This document shows positions 1 through 9,325 of a stretch of DNA of 64,000 bases, in pieces (the stretch's first letter is position 1; every line of letters begins with the position of its first letter). The stretch is from Devosia sp. Lineage in GTDB: Bacteria; Pseudomonadota; Alphaproteobacteria; Rhizobiales; Devosiaceae. The notes below the pieces were generated by a model. The model was not told the DNA's origin. It was given only the letters and a program-made list of their open reading frames with translations, and did not search any database. The position numbers and the translations under genes are program-made. Where the stretch lies: the NCBI RefSeq assembly GCF_017744655.1, contig NZ_JAGIAW010000001.1, positions 186,001 through 250,000 of the forward strand. Direction: 5' to 3'.

Positions 1-1398
1 CCTTAGCAGGGCGATGCGCTCGACCTGGGCGCAGGCGGTGGTGAACTCCTCATCGGCACTGTTGGCGATGCGCTTCTCGAAGGCTTCGAGGATGCTGGCC
101 TTGGTGTTGTCGCGGACGGCGATGATGAAGGGAAAGCCGAATTTTTGCACATAGGCGGTGTTGAGCGCGGTGAATTTTTCGCGCTCGGCATCGGTCAGGG
201 CGTCGAGGCCGGCCGAGGCCTGTTCAGCGGTTGACTCTGCTGTGAGGCGTTTGGCGGTAGCGAGTTTGCCGGCAAGATCGGGATGAGCGCGGAGGACGGC
301 TATGCGTTCTTCCGGCGTTGCAGCGCGGAATTGGGTGCGCAGGGCAAAGTGGAGGCCGACGGCAGTGTCATTGGCAGGGGCGAGTTCGCCATCCCAGGCG
401 CGTTCGGCGATCCAGGCGGAATGCTCGAAAATGGAGCCATAGCGGGCGACGAAGTCGGCGCGGTCGAGTTGGCTCGGGATGACTTCAGGAGCGATATAGG
501 GGTGTTCGTTGGCCCAGTGCTGGGCGATGTCGAGACGAGTCGGTACCCAGACTTTGTCGAATGTCCTGATGTAATCCACGAACTTCTTGAGGCCCTGGAA
601 GCGGCCCGGCTGGCCGACGAGGCGGCAATGGAGGCCCAGCGACATCATCTTGGGGCTGCCGGCCTGGCCTTCGGCATAGAGGCAGTCAAAAGTGTCCTTG
701 AGGAACTGGAAATATTCCTCGCCATTGTCGAAGCCCGGGCCGGTGACGAAACGCATATCGTTGGTCGACAAGCTATAGGGGATGATCAGCTGCGGCTTGC
801 CGTTGATCACTTTCCAATAGGGGAGGTCGTCGTCGTAGGTGTCTGAAATATAAGCGAAACCGCCTTGCTCGGCGACGAGGTCGACGGTGTTGAGCGAGGA
901 GCGGCCTGTGTACCAGCCAAGGGGGCGGAAGCCGGTTGCCAGGGTGTGGAGGCGGATCGCTTCGGCGATCTGAGCACTCTCCTCTTCGGGTGGCATGTCC
1001 TTGTGCTGAACCCACTTGTAGCCGTGGGAGGCGATTTCCCAGCCGGCTTCCTGCATGGCGGCAAGCTGTTCGGGTGCACGCATCAGGGCGGTGGCGACGC
1101 CGTAAATGGTGACCGGTAGATTGGCCTCGGTGAAGAGGCGGTGGAGGCGCCAGAAGCCGGCGCGGGCGCCGTATTCGTACATGCTTTCGACATTGGCGTG
1201 ACGCTGGCCGGGCCAGGGGGCGGCGCCGAGGACGTCGACGAGGAAGGCTTCAGAGGCGGCGTCGCCGTGGAGAATGTTGTTCTCGCCGCCCTCTTCGTAA
1301 TTGAGCACGAATTGCACCGCCACATGGGCACCGCCGGGCCAGTTCGCATTGGGAATATTGCGGCCATAGCCTTGCATGTCACGGGGATAGCGGTTCAT
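1..1398 (-). CDS. puuE: Allantoinase (PuuE) - OHCU decarboxylase (UraD) fusion, 3' end cut by window
   Basis: Starts with ATG at 1398 and stays open for 466 codons to base 1, so only the last few residues are missing. The first ~300 residues match the PuuE type of allantoinase, a NodB/polysaccharide-deacetylase fold unrelated to the metal amidohydrolase AllB: NYEEGGENN near residue 33, ASHGYKW, and a WVPTRLDIAQHW stretch. The last ~160 residues match 2-oxo-4-hydroxy-4-carboxy-5-ureidoimidazoline decarboxylase, with AHPDLAGK and FGFPFIIAV. The decarboxylase makes S-allantoin and the allantoinase half opens it to allantoate, so one chain carries two successive steps, which is the known domain order for such fusions. 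It lies 58 bases behind the LysR gene in the same direction, and divergent from hiuH, which supplies the substrate of UraD. Confidence 0.93.
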   Translation of the reverse strand, partial: MNRYPRDMQGYGRNIPNANWPGGAHVAVQFVLNYEEGGENNILHGDAASEAFLVDVLGAAPWPGQRHANVESMYEYGARAGFWRLHRLFTEANLPVTIYGVATALMRAPEQLAAMQEAGWEIASHGYKWVQHKDMPPEEESAQIAEAIRLHTLATGFRPLGWYTGRSSLNTVDLVAEQGGFAYISDTYDDDLPYWKVINGKPQLIIPYSLSTNDMRFVTGPGFDNGEEYFQFLKDTFDCLYAEGQAGSPKMMSLGLHCRLVGQPGRFQGLKKFVDYIRTFDKVWVPTRLDIAQHWANEHPYIAPEVIPSQLDRADFVARYGSIFEHSAWIAERAWDGELAPANDTAVGLHFALRTQFRAATPEERIAVLRAHPDLAGKLATAKRLTAESTAEQASAGLDALTDAEREKFTALNTAYVQKFGFPFIIAVRDNTKASILEAFEKRIANSADEEFTTACAQVERIALLR

Positions 1399-1456
1399 CG
1401 ATGTCTCATTCGTCGTAGGAGTCTGCGTCAACGTAAGCGCAAGTCCGGTGATTGCG

Positions 1457-2440
1457 CTAGATGGCGCCAGGCAATTGCAGCTCGTCGAAATAGCCCTTGG
1501 CGTGATCGAAGAAGATGGCGGGCGCAAGATGGAGCGAGCTTCCTGAGCGGACGAGGATGCCGAAGCGATTGGTGGGCAGGCCGGTGTCGCTGAGGGGCTT
1601 GAAGACGAGGCGTCCATCGGCGATTTCGTTCTGGGCGCCTATGGGGGTCATGATCGAGAGGTAGTGGCCGCCAAGGGCCAGTTCGACCAGCATGCGGATG
1701 GAATTGACCTCGACCATGGGTGGAAGCATGGAGCCGGAACGGCGAAGGAAAGGTTCTATCACTTCGCGGATGGAGATTTCCGGCCGGGCCACCGCGAGGG
1801 CGTGGTCGAGACACTGTTCCATGGTGAGGTTTTGGGCTGAGGCCAGCGGATGATCGGGCACCATGACGGCGCCGATATGCACGTCGCGGCGGAAGGCGAT
1901 GTCGACCTGACGTGAAGGCTTGGCGATGAAGCCGAAGCCGATGTCTACGCGTTCCTCGACGAGGCGTTCGACGACTTCGCTGGAGGAGACGATGGAGAGA
2001 TCGATGGTGAGGCGCGGATAGCGCTTGCCGAATTCGGTGATGAGGCGGGGCAAGAAGGACAGGCCGACACTTTCCACCGTGCCGATGCGGACGACGCCGG
2101 CGCGGACGCCGCGCAAAAGTTCGATTTCGGAGACGGCGGCTTCCATGGGCGCGGTGAGGCGGCGGGAATGGCGGAAGAGGATTTCGCCGGCAGGGGAGAG
2201 GCGCATGCGGCGTTTGTCGCGGAGGAAGAGGGTGATGCCGAGGGCGTCTTCCAACTGGGCGACTTGTCTTGTGACCGCCGATGAGGCGACGTTGAGGCGG
2301 CGGGCGGCTTCGCGGATGGAGAGGTGGGTGGCGACGGCGTTGAAATAGAGCAGCGAGGGCTGATGGAAGACGCGTGCCAGAAGGCTGGCGGAAAGGGCGT
2401 GTTCGCGGGGGCGGTCGGCGGTCGGGCTCTTGTCGGACAT
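1457..2440 (-). CDS. LysR-family transcriptional regulator of the purine cluster
   Basis: 327 residues from ATG at 2440; the frame is open further upstream, but this start gives the usual LysR beginning shortly before the helix-turn-helix (FHQPSLLYFNAVATHLSIRE, then AARRLNVASSAVTRQVAQLE). The rest is the periplasmic-binding-like effector domain. It is transcribed away from hiuH-xdhAB and towards puuE-uraD. LysR regulators usually bind the divergent promoter next to their own gene, so I infer that it controls the urate/allantoin genes with a purine intermediate as ligand. The ligand itself cannot be read from the sequence. Confidence 0.9.
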   Translation of the reverse strand: MSDKSPTADRPREHALSASLLARVFHQPSLLYFNAVATHLSIREAARRLNVASSAVTRQVAQLEDALGITLFLRDKRRMRLSPAGEILFRHSRRLTAPMEAAVSEIELLRGVRAGVVRIGTVESVGLSFLPRLITEFGKRYPRLTIDLSIVSSSEVVERLVEERVDIGFGFIAKPSRQVDIAFRRDVHIGAVMVPDHPLASAQNLTMEQCLDHALAVARPEISIREVIEPFLRRSGSMLPPMVEVNSIRMLVELALGGHYLSIMTPIGAQNEIADGRLVFKPLSDTGLPTNRFGILVRSGSSLHLAPAIFFDHAKGYFDELQLPGAI

Positions 2441-2595
2441 GATGGGACTTGCTGTTGCCGTTTCGGCAGCATAGTGCTTCCAATTTGAGAGTATCAAGAG
2501 CAGATTCAGGGTTCTATGGTGCTCTTCGGGGAAACGAATTGCGCATGTTGTACCGAAACGGCCCCACGTTCGGACGGCGTGCATAGGAGCAGCAT
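2441..2595. promoter_or_regulatory. Divergent promoter region lysR / hiuH
   Basis: 155 bases separate the start codons of the LysR gene and hiuH. A short dyad TGCCG-TTT-CGGCA lies at 2456-2468, close to the LysR start, and an AGGAG ribosome binding site stands before hiuH at about 2585-2589. LysR proteins typically bind such divergent regions; which dyad is the operator is inference. Confidence 0.4.
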
Positions 2596-2949
2596 ATGGC
2601 CGGCGGACGCCTTACCACTCACGTTTTGGACACGATGGCGGGCAAGCCGGCGCGCGGCATGCGCCTCGAACTGCATTTCGTGCATGGGGATCACACGCAT
2701 CATTTGGGCGATAGCTATACCAATGCCGATGGGCGGGTGGATCAGCCGCTCCTGGCGGACGATCAGTTCCAGCAGGGCGAGTTCGAAATCCGCTTCCATG
2801 TTGGCCAGTATTTCGAGCGCATCGGGGTCGAGCTGGAGACGCCGTTCCTCGATGTCGTGCCGATCCGTTTTACGATTTCCGAGGACAAGCACTATCACGT
2901 GCCGCTGCTCGTCAGCCCGTTCGCCTACTCCACCTATCGGGGGAGCTGA
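2596..2949 (+). CDS. hiuH: 5-hydroxyisourate hydrolase (transthyretin-like)
   Basis: 117 residues, the normal length for HIU hydrolase. It hydrolyses 5-hydroxyisourate, the product of urate oxidation, to OHCU, which UraD then decarboxylates. The family signatures are intact: LTTHVLDTMAGKPA at the N-terminus, the NADGRVDQPLL segment with its arginine, and the C-terminal YRGS tetrapeptide that separates hydrolases from true transthyretins. No signal peptide is visible, so it should be cytosolic. It is the first gene of the plus-strand purine operon and is followed after 3 bases by xdhA. PuuD further down the operon makes its substrate. Confidence 0.95.
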   Translation: MAGGRLTTHVLDTMAGKPARGMRLELHFVHGDHTHHLGDSYTNADGRVDQPLLADDQFQQGEFEIRFHVGQYFERIGVELETPFLDVVPIRFTISEDKHYHVPLLVSPFAYSTYRGS

Positions 2950-2952
2950 GCC

Positions 2953-4419
2953 ATGGTTGAGGTTACTGATGCCATTCGGTTCCTCCTCAATGGCGAAGAA
3001 ATCACCCTCACCGATGTTGCGCCCGATCTGACGCTGCTCGATTGGCTGCGGCTGGAACGCCGGCTGCGCGGGTCGAAGGAAGGCTGCGCCGAGGGCGATT
3101 GCGGGGCCTGCACGGTGCTGGTGGGGCGGCTCTTTGGCGACGAGGTCATTTATGACTCGGTGACGGCGTGCATCCGCTTCGTCGGGAGCCTTCATGGCAC
3201 GCATGTCGTGACCATTGAGCATCTGCGCGGTGAGAATGGCGCGCTGCACCCAGTGCAGCAGGCCATGGTGGATCACCATGGCTCGCAGTGCGGGTTCTGT
3301 ACGCCGGGTTTTGTGATGAGCCTTTGTGGGCTGTGGATGCGCAACCCCAGTCCGACGCGGCCGGCTATCGAGAAAGCGTTGCAAGGCAATCTTTGCCGTT
3401 GCACGGGATATGCGCCGATCATTCGCGCGGGCGAGGCGATGGGCACGTATGGGCAGCCGCGGGGCGATGTGCTTTGGGCGGAACGCATTGCCGTGAAGGA
3501 CACGATCAAGGCGCTTAATGACGGGCGGCGTGTGGTGATTGGGGAGGGTGATAAGCAGATCATCATTCCGGCTGATCTCGATGATTTTGCGGCCGTCTAT
3601 GAAGCCCGTCCCAATGCGCGGATCGTCGCAGGTTCGACCGATGTCGGGCTGTGGGTGACGAAATTCATGCGCAATATCGGGCCGGTGATCTTTATTGGTC
3701 ACTTGCAGGAACTGAAGCGTATCGCCGAGAATGACAGCGAAGTGCGGTTTTATGCCGGGGTGTCTTATTCTGAGGCGCTGCCGGTCATTCAGGCGAATTT
3801 CCCGCAATTGGGCGAGCTCTGGAACCGCATCGCGGGTGAGCAGATCCGCAATATGGGGACGATTGGCGGCAATATCGCCAATGGGTCGCCGATTGGCGAT
3901 ACGCCGCCGCCGTTCATTGCGCTGGGGGCCAAGCTGCATTTGCGGCGGGGCGAGCATCGGCGCGAGATCAAGCTGGAAGATTACTTCGTTGCCTATGGCA
4001 AGCAGGATCGGCAGCCGGGCGAGTTCGTCGAGAGCGTGACGCTGCCGCTGCTGCCGGCGGGCGAGAAGTTTGCGACCTACAAGATTTCCAAACGGCGCGA
4101 GGAAGACATTTCGGCGCTGTGCGGGGCCTTCCGGGTGTTCGTCAACGATGCTGGAACTGTTGGCATGGCGCGGATTGCCTTTGGCGGCATGGCAGCGACG
4201 CCGAAGCGAGCCAAGGCTGTGGAAGCCGCGCTGGTTGGCAAGCCCTGGACGATGGAAACGGTTGAGGCGGCGTTGGCCGCTTTCGCGGGGGATTATCAGC
4301 CGATCAGCGATATGCGTGCTTCGGCGGAGTACCGGTTCCTTACTGCGCAGAACCTGCTCAAGCGGTTTTTCCTCGAAACTTCGGGGCAGGGCGAGCGGCT
4401 GAAAAGAGAGGTGGCGTGA
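2953..4419 (+). CDS. xdhA: Xanthine dehydrogenase small subunit (FeS/FAD)
   Basis: 488 residues, typical for bacterial XdhA. The N-terminal plant-type 2Fe-2S domain has Cys45, Cys50 and Cys53 (GDCGACTVLVG); the second 2Fe-2S domain carries CGFCTPGF and GNLCRCTGYAP at about residues 113-155. The C-terminal half is the FAD domain, with IVAGSTDVGLWVTKF and NMGTIGGNIANGSPIGD. It passes electrons from the molybdenum site of XdhB to NAD+. The stop overlaps the start of xdhB (TGATG), suggesting translational coupling. Confidence 0.96.
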   Translation: MVEVTDAIRFLLNGEEITLTDVAPDLTLLDWLRLERRLRGSKEGCAEGDCGACTVLVGRLFGDEVIYDSVTACIRFVGSLHGTHVVTIEHLRGENGALHPVQQAMVDHHGSQCGFCTPGFVMSLCGLWMRNPSPTRPAIEKALQGNLCRCTGYAPIIRAGEAMGTYGQPRGDVLWAERIAVKDTIKALNDGRRVVIGEGDKQIIIPADLDDFAAVYEARPNARIVAGSTDVGLWVTKFMRNIGPVIFIGHLQELKRIAENDSEVRFYAGVSYSEALPVIQANFPQLGELWNRIAGEQIRNMGTIGGNIANGSPIGDTPPPFIALGAKLHLRRGEHRREIKLEDYFVAYGKQDRQPGEFVESVTLPLLPAGEKFATYKISKRREEDISALCGAFRVFVNDAGTVGMARIAFGGMAATPKRAKAVEAALVGKPWTMETVEAALAAFAGDYQPISDMRASAEYRFLTAQNLLKRFFLETSGQGERLKREVA

Positions 4420-6749
4420 TGAACAAGCATCAGGCTCCCATCAATCTCGCAGTGCTGCATACCAATACGCGGCACGATAGCGGCCCTAAGCACGTCACCG
4501 GCACGGCCGAATATATCGACGATATGGTCGAGCCGATCGGTACCATGCACGCCTATCTGGGGCTCTCGACCAAGCCGCATGCCGAGATTGTCGGCATGGA
4601 TTTTTCGGAGGTGCTGAAGGCGCCTGGGGTCATTGGGGTGTTGACCAATGACGATGTGCCGGGGGAGCTGGATATCAGCTCGGCGCATGTGCATGACGAG
4701 CCGTTGTTTGCGCAGGGTGTGACGCATTTCTGGGGGCAGCCGCTTTTCGCGGTGGTTGCCGAGACGCGCGATCAGGCGCGGCGGGCGGCGCATCTGGCGA
4801 AGGTTGAGTACAAGGACCTTTCCTATTTCACCGATGTGCGTTCGGCCCAGGCGGCTGGCGGCAAGCTGGTGACGCCGCCGCTGAAGCTCGAACGCGGTGA
4901 TGTGAAGGCTGGTTTGGCCGGGGCGCCGCGGCGGGCCAAGGGTGCCATTACCATTGGCGGGCAGGATCATTTTTATCTCGAAGGGCAGATTGCGTTGGCG
5001 ATCCCCGGCGAGGACGAGGACGTTGTCGTCAATTCCTCGACCCAGCACCCGACTGAAGTGCAGTTGATTGTCGCGCATGCGCTGGGCATTCGGCAGAATG
5101 CGGTGACGGTCAATGTGCGCCGCATGGGCGGCGGCTTTGGCGGCAAGGAAACACAGGGCAATCTCTTTGCCGTGGTGGCGGCGCTGGCGGCCAAGAAATG
5201 GAACCGGGCCTGCAAGATCAGGCCGGACCGCGACGACGACATGAGTGCGACCGGTAAGCGGCACGATTTCGTGGTCGATTATGATGTCGGCTATGACGAG
5301 ACCGGCAAAATCCACGCGGTGGATGCGGTCTATGCGGCGCGTGGGGGCTTTTCGGCTGATCTTTCGGGGCCGGTGACGGATCGCGCACTGTTCCACTGCG
5401 ACAATGCCTATTGGTATCCCAATGTGCGGGCGCGGTCGGAGCCGCTCTATACCAATACGGTGTCCAATACCGCCTTCCGAGGCTTTGGCGGGCCGCAGGG
5501 CATGGTGGGGGCGGAGCGCTGGATCGAGGATATTGCCTATGCGCTGGGCAAGGATCCGCTCGATGTCAGAAAAGCCAATTTCTATGGCACCGATACAGAC
5601 AATGTGACGCCGTATCATCAGGTGGTGGAGGACAATATCATCCATCGCGTGGTGGATGAGCTGGAGGCGTCGTCGGATTATCAGGCGCGGCGCAAGGCGA
5701 TTGTTGAATTCAACAAGAGCAGCAGGATTCTGAAGAAGGGCATTTCGCTCACGCCGGTGAAGTTCGGCATCTCGTTCACGGCGACATGGTACAATCAGGC
5801 CGGGGCGCTGGTGCATGTCTATAAGGATGGGTCGATCCATCTGAGCCACGGCGGCACCGAGATGGGGCAGGGGCTCTATATCAAGGTGGCGCAGGTTGTG
5901 GCCGATGCGTTCGGGGTGAACCTCGACACGGTCAAGATCATGGCGACATCGACTGGCAAGGTGCCGAATACGTCGGCGACGGCGGCTTCGTCGGGTTCCG
6001 ATCTCAACGGCATGGCGGCGTATGACGCTTGCCGCCAGATCAAGGAGCGGCTGGTCGCTCATGCGGCCAAGCTGCATCAGGTCGAAGAGAGCGACTGCGA
6101 GTGGGTGCAGGGCGGTATTCAGGCGGGGCCGAAGTTTGTGCCTTTCGCTGAACTGGCGGCTTCGGCTTATATGAACCGCGTGCAGCTTTCGGCTGCGGGC
6201 TTTTACAAGACGCCGAAGATTCACTGGAACCGCGCTACCGGGCAGGGGCATCCGTTCTACTATTTTGCCTATGGCGCTTCGGTGAGCGAGGTGAGTATCG
6301 ATACGTTGACGGGCGAGTACACGGTCGATCGCGTAGATATTCTGCATGATGTGGGCAAGTCGCTGAATCCCGCTATCGACCTTGGCCAGGTCGAAGGCGC
6401 CTTTGTGCAGGGCATGGGCTGGCTGACGACGGAAGAGCTGGTTTGGGACGCCAAGGGGCAGCTGCGGACGCATGCGCCGTCAACTTACAAGATACCGCTC
6501 GCGAGCGACGTGCCGCCGATTTTCAACGTGAAGCTGGCTGAGTGGTCGGTGAACAAGGAGCCGACGATTGGGCGGTCCAAGGCCGTGGGCGAGCCGCCGT
6601 TCATGTTGGCGATGAGCGTGCCCGAGGCGCTGGGCATGGCGGTGGCGAGTGTGGCGGATTACGCGATTGCGCCGCAGCTCGATATGCCGGTGACGCCGGA
6701 GCGGGTGCTGATGGGTGTCGAGCGGCTGAAGAAGGAGGCGCGGGGGTGA
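4419..6749 (+). CDS. xdhB: Xanthine dehydrogenase molybdopterin-binding subunit
   Basis: 776 residues from ATG at 4419; a GTG three bases upstream (4416) is also in frame, but the ATG overlapping the xdhA stop is the natural coupled start. It oxidises hypoxanthine and xanthine to urate. Molybdopterin-binding segments are visible: GGGFGGKETQGN, AFRGFGGPQGM, and VGEPPFML near the C-terminus, which holds the catalytic glutamate of the family. Length matches XdhB. It is followed by a 196-base spacer with two hairpin repeats before xdhC, so expression may step down after this gene. Confidence 0.96.
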   Translation: MNKHQAPINLAVLHTNTRHDSGPKHVTGTAEYIDDMVEPIGTMHAYLGLSTKPHAEIVGMDFSEVLKAPGVIGVLTNDDVPGELDISSAHVHDEPLFAQGVTHFWGQPLFAVVAETRDQARRAAHLAKVEYKDLSYFTDVRSAQAAGGKLVTPPLKLERGDVKAGLAGAPRRAKGAITIGGQDHFYLEGQIALAIPGEDEDVVVNSSTQHPTEVQLIVAHALGIRQNAVTVNVRRMGGGFGGKETQGNLFAVVAALAAKKWNRACKIRPDRDDDMSATGKRHDFVVDYDVGYDETGKIHAVDAVYAARGGFSADLSGPVTDRALFHCDNAYWYPNVRARSEPLYTNTVSNTAFRGFGGPQGMVGAERWIEDIAYALGKDPLDVRKANFYGTDTDNVTPYHQVVEDNIIHRVVDELEASSDYQARRKAIVEFNKSSRILKKGISLTPVKFGISFTATWYNQAGALVHVYKDGSIHLSHGGTEMGQGLYIKVAQVVADAFGVNLDTVKIMATSTGKVPNTSATAASSGSDLNGMAAYDACRQIKERLVAHAAKLHQVEESDCEWVQGGIQAGPKFVPFAELAASAYMNRVQLSAAGFYKTPKIHWNRATGQGHPFYYFAYGASVSEVSIDTLTGEYTVDRVDILHDVGKSLNPAIDLGQVEGAFVQGMGWLTTEELVWDAKGQLRTHAPSTYKIPLASDVPPIFNVKLAEWSVNKEPTIGRSKAVGEPPFMLAMSVPEALGMAVASVADYAIAPQLDMPVTPERVLMGVERLKKEARG

Positions 6750-6780
6750 AAACGGTGCTTTTGGCCCCACCCCCTCCCGG

Positions 6781-6801
6781 CCTCCCCCATCAAGGGGGAG
6801 G
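6781..6801. repeat. Short intergenic palindrome between xdhB and xdhC
   Basis: Perfect 8-base arms CCTCCCCC / GGGGGAGG around a 5-base loop, in a C-rich then G-rich context like the palindromes at 55478-55498 and 62406-62442. It has no T-run, so it is more likely an intergenic repeat or mRNA-stability element than a simple terminator. Confidence 0.6.
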
Positions 6802-6853
6802 TGTTGCATCGAGTTTTTGGAATGCCTCGCGCTCGAATTTGAAATTGTCTCGG

Positions 6854-6919
6854 CGTCATTCCTGCGAAAGCGGGAATCCCCCTTGGCCTTGTGAGATTCC
6901 CGCTTTCGCAGGAATGACG
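6854..6919. repeat. Long perfect inverted repeat (REP-like) before xdhC
   Basis: Two perfect 25-base arms, 6854-6878 and 6895-6919, separated by 16 bases. The core CTGCGAAAGCGGG resembles palindromic repeats that are frequent between genes in Hyphomicrobiales, here cited from general knowledge. It lies just 26 bases before the xdhC start and inside an otherwise continuous operon, where it could stabilise the upstream xdhAB message or reduce read-through. Confidence 0.8.
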
Positions 6920-6945
6920 CGGTGGTTGGGAAGGATGTTGGCGAA

Positions 6946-7806
6946 ATGACCACCTCCGCTGCGCTCGAAATCTTCCTTGCCGCCAATTCCGATGTCATTG
7001 CCTGCGAACTGACATCGGTCCGTGGCTCCTCGCCGCGTGAGGAGGGGACGTTCATGCTGGTGGCGCTGGGGGCGATTTTCGGGACCATTGGGGGTGGAGC
7101 GCTCGAATATATGGTCATCGACCATGCGCGGCGGCTGATTGCCGAGGGGCGGGCGGAAGAGGCCATGGATGTGCCGCTGGGGCCCGAGATAGGCCAGTGT
7201 TGCGGCGGGCGGGTGAAGGTCGAGCTGCGCTATGCAGATGCCATCATTCGCCGGGACTATGCGGCGCGGCTTGAGACGGAGATTGCTTCGACGCCGCAGG
7301 TTTATGTCTTTGGCGCGGGGCATGTGGGGCGGGTGCTGGCGCAGATGCTGGCACTGCTGCCGGTGCGGATGGAAGTCATCGACACGCGGCAGGACGAGCT
7401 AGATCAATTGCCGCCGGGCATTGCGCATCGACGTGTGGCGATGCCGGAAGCGGTGGTGCGGTCGGCGCCTCAAGGCAGCGCGTTCCTGATCATGACGCAT
7501 GATCACGCGCTCGATTTCCTGATTGCGGCGGAGGCGCTGAACCGGCTCGACAGTCCCTATGTCGGTATGGTTGGCTCAAAGACGAAGCGCGCGAAATTTG
7601 CCAGCTGGTTCGTGGAGCAGGGGGGCGACAGGGCGCTTTTGCAGCGGTTGGTGTTACCTATTGGCGCGCAAGGGCTTGGGGATAAACGACCATCGGTTAT
7701 TGCAGTACTAGCGGCGGCTGAAGTTATGGTCCAGATTGGGGGACGGGAAGCATCGAACGGGCAGAAGCTCACCCCCGGAAAACAGGGGGTGGCGAGTGGA
7801 TTCTGA
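6946..7806 (+). CDS. xdhC: Xanthine dehydrogenase accessory protein XdhC
   Basis: 286 residues. I choose ATG at 6946, with AAGGA at 6931-6935, over an in-frame ATG at 6922 that would begin almost at the repeat arm. XdhC binds the molybdenum cofactor, has it sulfurated and inserts it into XdhB. The N-terminal XdhC/CoxI domain shows IGGGALEY, and the C-terminal Rossmann domain shows VFGAGHVGRVLAQ and GMVGSKTKRAKF. The product ends 2 bases before the start of the ABC ATPase, so the importer genes are probably co-transcribed with it. Confidence 0.93.
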   Translation: MTTSAALEIFLAANSDVIACELTSVRGSSPREEGTFMLVALGAIFGTIGGGALEYMVIDHARRLIAEGRAEEAMDVPLGPEIGQCCGGRVKVELRYADAIIRRDYAARLETEIASTPQVYVFGAGHVGRVLAQMLALLPVRMEVIDTRQDELDQLPPGIAHRRVAMPEAVVRSAPQGSAFLIMTHDHALDFLIAAEALNRLDSPYVGMVGSKTKRAKFASWFVEQGGDRALLQRLVLPIGAQGLGDKRPSVIAVLAAAEVMVQIGGREASNGQKLTPGKQGVASGF

Positions 7807-7807
7807 T

Positions 7808-9325
7808 ATGCCCAATCGGCTCGAACTGACCGGCATTACTAAGCAATTCCCCGGCGTTCTGGCCAATGACCATGTGTCATTTGCGGTAAAGCCCGGCGAA
7901 ATCCACGCGCTTCTCGGCGAAAACGGCGCCGGCAAATCCACACTCGTCAAGATGATCTACGGCATCATGCAGCCCGATGCCGGCGAAATCCGCTGGAATG
8001 GCGAGCCGGTTGTGGTGGCTAATCCAAAGGCCGCGCGAAAACTCGGCATCGGCATGGTGTTCCAGCATTTCTCGCTGTTTGAAGCGCTGACCGTGCTTGA
8101 GAATATCGCGCTGGGCATGGATGCAAAAATCCCGTCGCGTGAACTTGAGAGCCGCATTCGCGAAGTCATGGAGACTTATGGCCTGGCGCTCGATCCGCAT
8201 CGGACCGTGGCGACGCTATCGGTCGGTGAGCGGCAGCGTATCGAAATCGTGCGCGCTTTGCTGCTCAATCCGCAATTGCTCATCATGGATGAGCCGACTT
8301 CGGTGCTGACGCCGCAGGAGGTGGAGCAGCTTTTTACGGTGCTACGCAAGTTGGCGGCCGAGGGGTGTTCGATCCTCTACATTTCGCACAAGCTGCATGA
8401 AATCAAAGCCTTGTGCGATACGGCGACCATTTTGCGTGGTGGCAAGCTGGTGGATACCTGCGATCCCAAAGAGGAGACCAGCCGCTCCATGGCCGAGAAG
8501 ATGATCGGCACGGGGCTGAAGGATATTGTCAAGGCCGAGGGAAGGGCGTTCGGGCAGCCCAAGCTGGTCGTCAATCGGCTGAGCACGGGCAAGACGGGAC
8601 ATTTCGATGTGCCGGTAGACAATGTCAGCTTTACTGTGCGGGCAGGGGAAATCCTGGGTGTGGCCGGGGTGGCGGGCAATGGGCAGAATGCGCTGCTGGA
8701 CGCTCTTTCGGGCGAGCTGATTGGGGATGACCGCGAGGCCATCACCATCGATGGGCATGGCATCGGCTTGATGAATACGACCGAGCGGCGCCGGCAGGGG
8801 CTTTGCGCCGTGCCGGAAGAGCGCAATGGCCATGCCGCGGTGGGGGATTTTACGCTCTCCGACAATTCGGTGCTGACCGCGCGCGATCGGCTCGGCATGG
8901 TGATGATGGGCCTGATCAATTCGGGCGCGGCAAAAACCTATACGGGCAAGGTAATCGCGGATTTCGCCGTCAAGGCATTAGGGCCGGCTTCGACGGCGGG
9001 TTCTCTGTCCGGCGGTAACCTGCAGAAATACATCATGGGCCGGGAAATCCTGCAGAAGCCGAGCGTGCTGGTGGTAAGCCAGCCGACCTGGGGTGTCGAT
9101 GCCGGTGCGGCGGCGGCCATTCACCAGGCGCTGGTGGATCTGGCGGCTGCGGGTTCGGCTATTGTCGTCATCAGCCAGGACCTCGACGAGCTGCGGGCGC
9201 TTTGCGATACGCTGGCCGTCATCAATATGGGACGCCTTAGCGCGGCCCGGCCGGTGAAGGATTTTAGCGTGGAAGAAATTGGGCTGCTGATGGGCGGCGT
9301 ACACGGTTCGATGGAGACCGCATGA
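7808..9325 (+). CDS. BMP-type purine/nucleoside ABC importer, ATP-binding protein
   Basis: 505 residues from ATG at 7808, with two ABC domains in tandem. The first is complete: Walker A GENGAGKSTLVK, signature LSVGERQRIEIVRALL and Walker B LLIMDEPTS. The second has a degenerate Walker A (GVAGNGQNALLDAL) and signature LSGGNLQKYIMGREI, as in sugar and nucleoside importers of this class. With the two permeases and the BMP-family binding protein downstream it forms a full importer of the NupO/YufO type. The purine substrate is inferred from the position among xdh, puuD and guaD. Confidence 0.9.
   Translation: MPNRLELTGITKQFPGVLANDHVSFAVKPGEIHALLGENGAGKSTLVKMIYGIMQPDAGEIRWNGEPVVVANPKAARKLGIGMVFQHFSLFEALTVLENIALGMDAKIPSRELESRIREVMETYGLALDPHRTVATLSVGERQRIEIVRALLLNPQLLIMDEPTSVLTPQEVEQLFTVLRKLAAEGCSILYISHKLHEIKALCDTATILRGGKLVDTCDPKEETSRSMAEKMIGTGLKDIVKAEGRAFGQPKLVVNRLSTGKTGHFDVPVDNVSFTVRAGEILGVAGVAGNGQNALLDALSGELIGDDREAITIDGHGIGLMNTTERRRQGLCAVPEERNGHAAVGDFTLSDNSVLTARDRLGMVMMGLINSGAAKTYTGKVIADFAVKALGPASTAGSLSGGNLQKYIMGREILQKPSVLVVSQPTWGVDAGAAAAIHQALVDLAAAGSAIVVISQDLDELRALCDTLAVINMGRLSAARPVKDFSVEEIGLLMGGVHGSMETA

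Noticed and set aside
4296..6473. 725-codon minus-strand open frame opposite xdhB
   Set aside because: Composition is Arg/His/Pro-rich without any domain; it is an antisense shadow in high-GC DNA.
6781..6919. Repeated short palindromes as a CRISPR array or IS end
   Set aside because: Only single inverted repeats, no regular direct repeats with spacers, no transposase or target duplication.
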